This document shows, one piece after another, positions 44,893 to 51,577 of a stretch of DNA of 51,577 bases. The position numbers and the translations under genes are program-made. Under the pieces are notes generated by a model, which had not been told where the DNA came from, searched no databases, and saw only the letters and a program-made list of their open reading frames with translations. Within the stretch, counting starts at the first letter, position 1. Each line of letters starts with the position of its first letter. Source of the stretch: Nevskia soli (GTDB lineage: Bacteria; Pseudomonadota; Gammaproteobacteria; Nevskiales; Nevskiaceae); assembly GCA_026224805.1 (NCBI GenBank), contig JAMFRN010000244.1:1-51577 (forward strand). Reading direction: 5' to 3'.

Positions 44893-45720
44893 ATGCCTCT
44901 CAAGATCCATCACCTCAACTGCGGCACCATGTGTCCGCACGGCAAGCGCCTGATCAACGGCCACGGCGGCCTGTTCGAGAGCGGCGAGATGTGCTGCCAC
45001 TGCCTGCTGATCGAGAGCGCCGACGGCCTGGTGCTGGTGGACACCGGTCTGGGCACCGGCGATGTGCGCAATCCGGCCCACCTCGGCGCCGCCTTCGCCG
45101 CCATCACCCGGCCGCGGCTGGTGATGGAAGAGACTGCCCTGCACCAGGTGCAGGCGCTGGGCTTCAAGCCGGCAGATGTGCGCCATATCGTCGTCACCCA
45201 CCTCGATCTCGACCATGCCGGCGGCCTGCCGGATTTCCCCGAAGCGCAGGTGCACGTGTTCAAGCCCGAGCATCACGCCGCGATGGCGCGCCCCAGCCTG
45301 GGCGAGAAAGGCCGCTACCGGCCGGCCCACTTCGCCCACCGGCCGAAGTGGGTGATGCACGAGACTCAGGGCGAGAAGTGGAACGGCTTCGACAGCATCC
45401 GCACCCTGCCCGGCAGCCGCGACGAAATCCTGCTGGTGCCGCTGATCGGGCACACGCGCGGGCATTGCGGCGTGGCCGTCAACACCGGCAATGGCTGGTT
45501 GATGCACTGCGGCGACTCCTACTTCTTCCGCGAAGAGGTCAATCCCCAGCATCCCCACTGCACGCCGGGACTGCGGCTGTTCCAGAATCTGGTGCAGATC
45601 GACGGCAAGCAGCGGCGGGCCAACCAAGTGCGGCTGCGCGAGCTGGTGGCCGCCAAGGGCAAGGAAGTGGAGCTGTTCTGCGCGCATGATCCGGTGGAGT
45701 TGGCGCGGTACGCCGCTTAG
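44893..45720 (+). CDS. metallo-beta-lactamase-fold hydrolase
   Basis: 275 residues. The metal site motif is H103-L-D-L-D-H108 (VVTHLDLDHAGG), the second histidine of HxHxDH being aspartate as in several lactonase-like members; later metal ligands are in GHTRGHCGVAV and MHCGDSYFF. The N-terminus MPLKIHHLNCGTMCPHG is like that of quorum-quenching and related hydrolases. The exact substrate is unknown. The ATG has CCGGAG upstream. It follows element E and precedes a 332-base gap of repeats. Confidence 0.85.
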   Translation: MPLKIHHLNCGTMCPHGKRLINGHGGLFESGEMCCHCLLIESADGLVLVDTGLGTGDVRNPAHLGAAFAAITRPRLVMEETALHQVQALGFKPADVRHIVVTHLDLDHAGGLPDFPEAQVHVFKPEHHAAMARPSLGEKGRYRPAHFAHRPKWVMHETQGEKWNGFDSIRTLPGSRDEILLVPLIGHTRGHCGVAVNTGNGWLMHCGDSYFFREEVNPQHPHCTPGLRLFQNLVQIDGKQRRANQVRLRELVAAKGKEVELFCAHDPVELARYAA

Positions 45721-45815
45721 GAGCCACGTTGCCGGGCTCCAAGGCTGCACTATGAAACTTTCGCGTGCGCGCAAGCGCGCATGCAGAAGTGTCAGAGCGA
45801 GAAAAAAGAAGACCG

Positions 45816-45851
45816 CGATTGATGCGCTTCGCTACGCTCAGCACATCCTAC
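45816..45851. repeat. single copy of the 31-bp repeat
   Basis: CGATT followed by GATGCGCTTCGCTACGCTCA and the rest, identical over 36 bases to 32706-32741, but without the second, inverted arm. It abuts the composite repeat that follows. Confidence 0.9.
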
Positions 45852-45858
45852 GCAGCTA

Positions 45859-46037
45859 GTCCCCTCTCCCCTTGGGGGAGAGGGTTAGGGTGAGGGGTGG
45901 TTGCGGTGCGTGCGGCTAGAACTGGATTCCCGCCTGCGCGGGAATGACGATGGGGGTAGGTGTGCGCTGGTCCCTCGATACGCCCGCCAAGGCGGGCACT
46001 CGGGATGAACGGAGTTCGGTGCTGCTCATGTAAAAAG
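45859..46037. repeat. composite dispersed repeat, copy 2
   Basis: Module 1: CCCCTCTCCCC/GGGGAGAGGG hairpin (45861-45884). Module 2: ATTCCCGCCTGCGCGGGAAT (45926-45945), which fits the dRS3-type pattern ATTCCC-N8-GGGAAT. Module 3: CTCGATACGCCCGCC...GGCGGGCACTCGGGATGAACGG and GAGTTCGGTGC. Same order as at 5709-5912. Confidence 0.82.
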
Positions 46038-46052
46038 CTGCCCGCTGCCCTA

Positions 46053-48434
46053 CTACAGATTCCCATACCGGCTCAGGTCGAGCAGGCCGGCCTGGATCGG
46101 ATCGGTCTGCTCGATATAGGCGCTGAGATCGTGGAACACCGCCCAGAAATCCGGACGGGTGCGGCGCACGCCCCAGCTCTGCGCCACGGCTTCCAGCTGC
46201 GCTGCATTGGTCACGCCGGCCAGCGCTCCGGCAAAGGTCTCGATATCGGTGAGCGGCACATCGAAGATGAAGTTCGGATAGCTGCCGATGACGCCGGGCA
46301 CCATGGTAAGGGTGTCCTTCTCCGGCTCCAGCCGCAGATCCTCGCCGATCAGGAAGGCCACATTGCTGTGCGCGCGGTTGTGCGCCAGCGAATACACCAG
46401 CCGCTGGCCATCGGGTGCGGTGACGCGCAGGTACACCAGCTGCGGCAGCAGCTTGATCACCGGCAGCGTCGCGGCGGGAACGCCGGCGAAGCGCCGCAGC
46501 GCGCGATTGGTCCGCTGCGCTGCCTCGCTTTCGCCGGGCAGCACGCAATCGCCCTGCGCGCACCGGTTGATCACATCCGCCGGCCCCATCACCTTGCTCA
46601 TGTGGCGGTAAATCTTGCGGGCGAATTCAGCCTTGGGATCGCTGCTCTTGTAGACGATGCGCGTAGGCACGCTGTCGTCCGGCTTGGCATAGGTCGTGAA
46701 CAGCTTGATCTTGCCGGCGTCCGCATACCAGGCACTGCGCAGCTTGCCGCGCGCCGGGCCCGGCAACAGCCGCAGGAAGTCGTTTTCCCCTTCGTTGCGG
46801 ATCAGGTCGAAATACAGACGCGTGTTGAGCTGATGCGAGACATTGCCGAACACGTTGAAGTTGACCACCAGCTGGTAATAGCTGCGCTCCAGCAGCGGAT
46901 AGTCCATCACCCACAGGGTTTCCGGAACATTGCCGATCCAGCCGCGGTTGACCGAGGCATTGTCGAAATGCCGGAAGATGGTCAGCAGGGCGTTGCGGTT
47001 CCAGCCCTCACCATCCCACAGATCATTCAAATTCGGCCCCTGCGGCTCGGCCTGCGCATATTCCGCCTGGCGCAGTTCGACATAGTGGTTGCGCTGGTCG
47101 CGGTATTTCTCCCACTGCGAATGCGTCGCCAGCAAATCCGAGTCTTGCCCCGGTACGCCGATCAGCGGCGTCACCTGCTGCCGGTACGCCGCATCGCTGA
47201 CGTAACGCTCCGTCGCCGGATTCTCGAACAGCACCCAGAAATGATCGCGGATCACATCGGTGGCAATCTGCCCGGCGCATACCGGCCCGCGGATGAAAGT
47301 GCGGATGAAATATTCCGCCTCGTCCAGCATGAACTGATAGCGCGCCTTGGCCGGAATCGCCGCGAAAGTGGCGAAGGCATTGGCCCGGTCTTCCGGCGTA
47401 TAGCCCGGCGCCGCGCCCGCCTCCCAGTCGCTGCCGAAGAACAGGCTGTTGTAACGCTCCATCCGCTGATCGTTCAGCGCATAGGTGATATGCGTCTTGT
47501 GGACGATGGTCTCGGTGATCAGGCGGAAGCGATAGTAAAACACCCCGCCCGGATCGTCGTTCGGCCGCGCCGTGGCGATCGGGATCAGCTCCTGCCCGGC
47601 GGGCGTGCGCGAGCGCAGCAGCTCGAAGAAATGCGGCTGCTTCTCGTCCGAAAAATACAGGTGCGCCAGGAACAGGTGCTCGAACAGGTAGCGCGCCACC
47701 AGCTGCTCGCGCGCGCCGGACCGGTTCAGATAACGCTCCCACTTCTCCACCGCCTGCTGCTCGCCGGCCGTGGCCTGAAGCTGCGAAGGCTCCACCACCG
47801 CGCCCTCGGCCACCCAGGTTTGCAGGGTCTGGAACTGCTGATCTGTCAGGCCGGCAACCGCCCAGGGCATCCCTTGCTGCGGCCGCTCCTTGGCGTAACC
47901 GGGGAACTCCTCCATCACCGGGCAGCGATTGTCGCGGGCGCGGGACAGGTCGATCCCATCCGGAATTTTCGCGTTCGGCACCCATTGATGCTCGTGCCCG
48001 AGCTCCACCATGCTGAAGAGCAGCGAGGATTGCAGCGGCGCCGCATTGCTCCCCTTGGGCGCGTAAAGCGTCGAGAAAAATCCCTTCTTGCGCCAGTCCG
48101 CCGTATTCAGCGCATCGATGCCCAGCCGCGTCGGCTCCAGATCCTTCGGCCGCGTTCCGTCATACACCTCCAGCTTGCTCGCCCCACGATCGACTCCATC
48201 CCAGCTGGTCAGCTTGAGCTGGCAGGGCGCGTCGTTGCAGGAATGGCAGGCTGCACACTTGTCGTCGAAGATCGGCTGCACATCGCGCTGGTAATGCACC
48301 GTCTGCTGCGCCACCACCGGGGGCGCCACGTCCTTGTAAGCGACGATGTGACTACAGGCGTACGCGATCCACAGCAGGGGAATGATCAGGGAAAACTTGG
48401 CGACGCGCGATAAGACCGATTTCCGGGTTTTCAT
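46053..48434 (-). CDS. cti: fatty acid cis/trans isomerase
   Basis: 793 residues. Cti is a periplasmic heme protein that converts cis to trans unsaturated phospholipid chains under solvent or heat stress. A membrane/signal segment (about 12-28) precedes the c-type heme motif C60-A-A-C63-H64 in DDKCAACHSCNDAPCQLKLTS, and the body matches throughout (RFMLDEAEYFI-like text, GNVPETLWVMDYPLLERSYY). I start at ATG 48434 (MKTRKSV); an upstream in-frame start adds seven residues. It is alone in its transcript. Confidence 0.93.
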   Translation of the reverse strand: MKTRKSVLSRVAKFSLIIPLLWIAYACSHIVAYKDVAPPVVAQQTVHYQRDVQPIFDDKCAACHSCNDAPCQLKLTSWDGVDRGASKLEVYDGTRPKDLEPTRLGIDALNTADWRKKGFFSTLYAPKGSNAAPLQSSLLFSMVELGHEHQWVPNAKIPDGIDLSRARDNRCPVMEEFPGYAKERPQQGMPWAVAGLTDQQFQTLQTWVAEGAVVEPSQLQATAGEQQAVEKWERYLNRSGAREQLVARYLFEHLFLAHLYFSDEKQPHFFELLRSRTPAGQELIPIATARPNDDPGGVFYYRFRLITETIVHKTHITYALNDQRMERYNSLFFGSDWEAGAAPGYTPEDRANAFATFAAIPAKARYQFMLDEAEYFIRTFIRGPVCAGQIATDVIRDHFWVLFENPATERYVSDAAYRQQVTPLIGVPGQDSDLLATHSQWEKYRDQRNHYVELRQAEYAQAEPQGPNLNDLWDGEGWNRNALLTIFRHFDNASVNRGWIGNVPETLWVMDYPLLERSYYQLVVNFNVFGNVSHQLNTRLYFDLIRNEGENDFLRLLPGPARGKLRSAWYADAGKIKLFTTYAKPDDSVPTRIVYKSSDPKAEFARKIYRHMSKVMGPADVINRCAQGDCVLPGESEAAQRTNRALRRFAGVPAATLPVIKLLPQLVYLRVTAPDGQRLVYSLAHNRAHSNVAFLIGEDLRLEPEKDTLTMVPGVIGSYPNFIFDVPLTDIETFAGALAGVTNAAQLEAVAQSWGVRRTRPDFWAVFHDLSAYIEQTDPIQAGLLDLSRYGNL

Positions 48435-48627
48435 GCCAGCTGCAGGGTGTCCCATTGCGGTTTGTCCATACGACGTCCGGCGCTAGCTTACTCGTGCGCC
48501 GGATCTCGTGTTTATGCGCTGCTACACAGGCCAGGAACGGAGGCGCCGGGATCTGGGCGGTTCAGCCCGGCCTGCACTCCGCCCCCTCTTCGCCCATTCG
48601 CCGCTCCTCGGGAAAGGCCGGCCAGGT

Positions 48628-49662
48628 TCAGGGGCAGGGAATCGTATAACGCTTGTGAATCGTCTCGATGCCCTGCAACACCTCATCCGACAGCTTGATC
48701 TCGCTCGAGGCGATATTCGACCGCAGCTGCTCCATCGTGGTGGCGCCGATGATGGTGGAGACGGTGAACGGCCGCGAGGTGACGAAAGCCAGGGCCATCT
48801 GCGCCGGATCGAGACCATGTGCCTGCGCCAGCGCCAGGTATTCGCCGGTGGCGCGATCAGCCTGTTCGCCGTTGTAGCGGCCGAAGCGCGGAAACAGGGT
48901 GATGCGCCCCTGCGGCGGCCGCGCGCCATTCAGGTACTTGCCGGCCAGCACGCCAAAGGCCAGCGGCGAATACGCCAGCAGGCCGAGCTTGTCGCGGTGC
49001 GCGAACTCGGACAGGCCGACCTCGAAGCTGCGGTTGAGCAGGCTGTAGGGGTTCTGGATCGACACCGGCCGCGGCAGGTTCTTCTCGCGCGCCAGCCGGA
49101 AGTATTCGGCCACGCCCCAGGGCGTTTCGTTGGAGATGCCGATGTGCCGCACCTTGCCCTGGGCCACCAGCTCGGCCATGGCGCTGAAGGTTTCCTCGAT
49201 CGGCGTGGCGGCGCGGTCGTTGGTGGCGCGGTAGTTGAGCTGGCCGAAGTAATTGGTGCTGCGCGCCGGCCAGTGCACCTGGTACAGGTCGATGGTGTCA
49301 GTCTGCAGGCGCTGCAGGCTGGTGTCGCAGGCGGCGAGCACGCTGGCGCGGTCCAGCCGCGGGCCACCGCGAATCCAGGGGAATTCGCCGGGGCCGATGA
49401 CCTTGGTGGCGATGACCAGCTTGTCGCGCCCGCCGCGGGCCTTGAGCCAGCTGCCGAGGTATTGCTCGGTGCGGCCCTGCGTCTCGGCCTTGGGCGGCAC
49501 CGGGTACATCTCGGCGGCGTCGATGAAGTTGATGCCCTGCGCCACGGCGTAATCGAGCTGCTGGTGCGCCTCGGCTTCGCTGTTCTGCTCGCCCCAGGTC
49601 ATGGTGCCGAGGCAGATGCGGCTGACTTCGAGTTCGGTGGGGCCGAGCTTGCGGGTGCGCAT
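48628..49662 (-). CDS. aldo/keto reductase, Tas-like
   Basis: 344 residues. The NADP(H)-linked catalytic tetrad D48-Y53-K87-H130 is in place (FIDAAEMYP, VIATKV, LYQVHWP). The first residues MRTRKLGPTELEVSRICLGT and the loop PVPPKAETQGRTEQYLG are typical of Tas/YajO-type enzymes. The physiological substrate is unknown. ATG 49662 is right after the phosphoribulokinase stop; a longer frame upstream is an artefact of that gene. It probably shares its transcript. Confidence 0.9.
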   Translation of the reverse strand: MRTRKLGPTELEVSRICLGTMTWGEQNSEAEAHQQLDYAVAQGINFIDAAEMYPVPPKAETQGRTEQYLGSWLKARGGRDKLVIATKVIGPGEFPWIRGGPRLDRASVLAACDTSLQRLQTDTIDLYQVHWPARSTNYFGQLNYRATNDRAATPIEETFSAMAELVAQGKVRHIGISNETPWGVAEYFRLAREKNLPRPVSIQNPYSLLNRSFEVGLSEFAHRDKLGLLAYSPLAFGVLAGKYLNGARPPQGRITLFPRFGRYNGEQADRATGEYLALAQAHGLDPAQMALAFVTSRPFTVSTIIGATTMEQLRSNIASSEIKLSDEVLQGIETIHKRYTIPCP

Positions 49663-49664
49663 AT

Positions 49665-50561
49665 TCAATCCTTGTCTTTCTCTTTGAGCGCCTTGCGCCG
49701 CGCGGCGGCGAGGCGCTTCACCGCCGGGCGCAGCGTCGCCTCCATCGCCACTTCCATGGCGGTACCGGGCACCACCACGGTGGTGGAACGCGACAGGAAG
49801 GCGTCGGGAATGCCGTCGACCAGCTTGCCGATGTCGGCCTCGACGCGCGAGTTGAGGCGGAAGCTGATCACCACCAGGCTTTCCTCGGCGGTGGGGATGT
49901 CGCGCTCGACGAAGGGGTTGCTGGTATCCACCAGCGGCACGCGCTGGAAGTTGACGTCGGTGCGCGAGAACTGCGGCGTGATGTAGGTAACGTAGTCCGG
50001 CAGGCGGCGCAGGATGGTGCCCGTGACGTCGTCCACCGTCTGGCCGCGCTCGTCGCGGTCGCGCTTGATCTTCTGGATCCACTCCAGGTTGACGATCGGC
50101 GTCACTCCGATCAGCAGGTCGACATGGCGCGCCACGTTGACCTCGGAGGTGACCACGCCGCCGTGCAGTCCCTCGTAGAACAGCACGTCGGTGTCCGCCG
50201 GCAGCTTGGCCCAGGGCGTGAAGGTGCCAACCGACTGCTCCGCTTCCTGAGCCTCCGCCTCGGTATGCAGGTAGCTGCGCACCATGCCGGTACCGCGCGC
50301 GCCGTAATCGCGGAACAGGCGCTCCAGCTTGTCCAGCAGGTTGGCGCCGGGACCGAAGTGGCTGAAATTCTCGCCGCGAATGCGCGCCTTCTCGACCAGG
50401 GCACGCATCTGCTCGCGGTCGTAGGCGTGGAAGCTGTCGCCCTGGATGTAGGCGGCTTCCAGGTTGAGGCTGTCGAAAATGCGCTTGAACACCCGCCGCG
50501 CGGTGCTGGTGCCGGCGCCGGAGGAGCCGGTGACCGCGATGATGGGATGCTCGACGGACAT
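49665..50561 (-). CDS. prkB: phosphoribulokinase (class I, PrkB-like)
   Basis: 298 residues. P-loop GSSGAGTST (12-20), TFTPWAKLPADTDVLFYEGL and the tail region NFQRVPLVDTSNPFVERD match E. coli PrkB and proteobacterial PRK. The enzyme makes ribulose-1,5-bisphosphate, yet no RuBisCO or other Calvin-cycle gene is in the window, and the neighbours are thiG-trmB and an aldo/keto reductase. Whether it serves carbon fixation or the PrkB-type role is therefore open. It overlaps trmB by one base. Confidence 0.9.
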   Translation of the reverse strand: MSVEHPIIAVTGSSGAGTSTARRVFKRIFDSLNLEAAYIQGDSFHAYDREQMRALVEKARIRGENFSHFGPGANLLDKLERLFRDYGARGTGMVRSYLHTEAEAQEAEQSVGTFTPWAKLPADTDVLFYEGLHGGVVTSEVNVARHVDLLIGVTPIVNLEWIQKIKRDRDERGQTVDDVTGTILRRLPDYVTYITPQFSRTDVNFQRVPLVDTSNPFVERDIPTAEESLVVISFRLNSRVEADIGKLVDGIPDAFLSRSTTVVVPGTAMEVAMEATLRPAVKRLAAARRKALKEKDKD

Positions 50562-51295
50562 CAGGACTTGATCCGGATGAATTCGAAGTCGGCGACTTCG
50601 TGCCCGAGGCGTAGGCCGCGCGACTCGAAACGGGTCAGCGGACGGTCGGCCGGGCGCGGGATGGCACCGCCCTCGGCGGAGGCATTGGCAAACTGGGACG
50701 CAGCGCTCATCACTTCCAGCATGTGGCGGGCATAGTCGGCCCAGTCGGTGGCCAGCCGCAGCCGGCCGCCGGGACGCAGGGCGCGCGCCAGCCCCGTGAC
50801 GAAGGCGGGTTGGATCAGGCGCCGCTTCTGGTGGCGCTTCTTCGGCCAGGGATCGGGGAAGAAAATCACCACCTCGTCGATACAGCCTTCGGGGAGGCGC
50901 TCGCGCAATATCTCCACCGCATCGGCGCAGACCACGCGCAGATTGTTCAGCCCCAGCTTGTCGGCCTGTTGCAGCACGCGGCCGGCGCCGGGGCGATGCA
51001 CCTCGATGCCGATGAAGTCGGTATCGGGCCGCGCCTGGGCGCTGGCCAGCAGGTGGTCGCCGCTGCCAAAGCCGATCTCCACCGCCAGCGGCGCGCGGCG
51101 GCCGAAGATCGCGGCCGGATCGAGCTGGGCGCCGGCCGGATCGATGCCGTAACGCGGCCACAGCCGCTCCAGCGCTTCTTCCTGCGCCCCGGTGATGCGG
51201 CCCTCGCGGCGCACATAGCTGCGGATGTGCGGCATCGGCGCGCCCTCGGCGGGGGCACCGGGTTCGGCGGCATCGTGGCGGGCAGCTTCAGTCAT
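50561..51295 (-). CDS. trmB: tRNA (guanine46-N7)-methyltransferase
   Basis: 244 residues. VEIGFGSGDHLLASA is the SAM motif and FFPDPWPKKRHQKRRLIQP the catalytic signature of TrmB. The ATG at 51295 shares one base with the thiG stop; a TTG immediately upstream is not needed. thiG-trmB is a conserved pair. It starts with a 20-residue unconserved Ala/Glu-rich leader. Confidence 0.95.
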   Translation of the reverse strand: MTEAARHDAAEPGAPAEGAPMPHIRSYVRREGRITGAQEEALERLWPRYGIDPAGAQLDPAAIFGRRAPLAVEIGFGSGDHLLASAQARPDTDFIGIEVHRPGAGRVLQQADKLGLNNLRVVCADAVEILRERLPEGCIDEVVIFFPDPWPKKRHQKRRLIQPAFVTGLARALRPGGRLRLATDWADYARHMLEVMSAASQFANASAEGGAIPRPADRPLTRFESRGLRLGHEVADFEFIRIKS

Positions 51296-51577
51296 CAAAC
51301 GATGGTGCCGTCGAGCGGCGAGGACGCCGAGGCATAGCGCCGCCGCGGCATGCGCCCGGCGCGGAAGGCCTCGCGGCCGGCGATGACGGCGTGCTTCATG
51401 GCGCTGGCCATCAGCAGCGGGTCTTTGGCCTCGGCGATGGCGGTGTTCATCAATACGCCGTCGCAGCCCAGCTCCATGGCGATGGCCGCATCCGAGGCCG
51501 TGCCAACGCCGGCGTCGACGATGATCGGCACGCGGGCGTTCTCGATGATGCTGAGGATGTTGTAGCGGTTCTGCACC
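51295..51577 (-). CDS. thiG: thiazole synthase ThiG (5' part outside the window)
   Basis: About 94 C-terminal codons only; the frame runs off the right edge. [20 protein letters not shown] and [16 protein letters not shown] are diagnostic. ThiG forms the thiazole ring of thiamine. The catalytic Schiff-base lysine lies outside the window. It is followed directly by trmB. Confidence 0.93.
   Translation of the reverse strand, partial: VQNRYNILSIIENARVPIIVDAGVGTASDAAIAMELGCDGVLMNTAIAEAKDPLLMASAMKHAVIAGREAFRAGRMPRRRYASASSPLDGTIV

Larger units (their letters stand above)
45721..46052. other. convergent intergenic region filled with repeats
   Basis: These 332 bases between the hydrolase stop and the cti stop contain no gene. 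In order they hold a near-perfect hairpin GCGTGCGCGC-AA-GCGCGCATGC (45763-45784), one arm of the 31-bp repeat (45821-45851), and copy 2 of the composite repeat (45859-46037). Confidence 0.8.

Noticed and set aside
45960-48413. An 817-codon open frame opposite cti
   Set aside because: It lies antisense to a complete, recognisable Cti and shows no domain pattern; composition is typical of a GC-rich shadow frame.
49663-50082. N-terminal extension of the aldo/keto reductase
   Set aside because: It overlaps phosphoribulokinase in another frame and has none of the family's sequence.

Overview
The window reads as one continuous stretch of chromosome from a GC-rich Gammaproteobacterium. This rests on gene content and order: mreBCD–rodA–mltB–rlpA–dacA–ybeD–lipB, mlaFEDCB–mlaA, maf–rng–yhdP–nitrilase–tldD, a FadE-type acyl-CoA dehydrogenase, a cis/trans fatty acid isomerase and thiG–trmB. 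A Nevskiales/Solimonas-like or related lineage would fit, but that is only a guess. There are no phage genes, transposases, CRISPR arrays or RNA genes that I can support. Nearly all coding space is housekeeping; the unusual content is between the genes.

Layout. 1-5649: 3' part of fadE, a bidirectional terminator, a membrane protein with a degenerate kinase domain and a TonB-like C-terminus, and a divergent long-chain acyl-CoA synthetase. 5975-10959: minus-strand purU, then a four-gene run (DUF1295 membrane enzyme, CFA-synthase-like methyltransferase, secreted unknown, thioredoxin/TPR protein). 11164-12450: two small DUF4398-type lipoproteins and a SET-domain protein. 12563-16624: gatC-gatA-gatB-hslO, with overlapping or touching ends. 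16914-24700: the cell-elongation and wall cluster, lacking mrdA (PBP2) between mreD and rodA. 24711-29480: lipB, then the complete Mla phospholipid-transport set with mlaA attached. 29557-41197, minus strand: pyrE, a DUF4124-like protein, maf, rng, yhdP split by an in-frame amber codon, a nitrilase-family hydrolase, tldD, a membrane unknown, rsmD and coaD. 41272-45720: exonuclease III, an AmpG-like permease, a GNAT protein (convergent, overlapping), a lone modB and a metallo-beta-lactamase-fold hydrolase. 46053-51577, minus strand: cti, aldo/keto reductase, phosphoribulokinase, trmB and the 3' part of thiG.

The common theme is the cell envelope: wall elongation and trimming (MreBCD, RodA, MltB, RlpA, DacA, AmpG), outer-membrane lipid balance (MlaA-F, YhdP) and acyl-chain remodelling (CFA-like enzyme, Cti, FadE, acyl-CoA synthetase).

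The most notable non-coding signal is a set of five intergenic elements built of degenerate 7-bp units in inverted arms, most about 32 nt (four heptamers plus four bases). They lie at 10086-10186, 11911-11989, 17957-18120, 39716-39791 and 44792-44878. Different loci use different heptamers (TAGTGGT, CAGTTTC and CGRGAGG types) but keep the period, and an arm always touches or overlaps a stop codon. I do not recognise this as a named repeat family. Other repeats are a 31-bp sequence present three times (twice as a perfect inverted pair), a composite hairpin repeat at two convergent gene junctions, and a perfect 46-bp palindrome at the 3' end of hslO.
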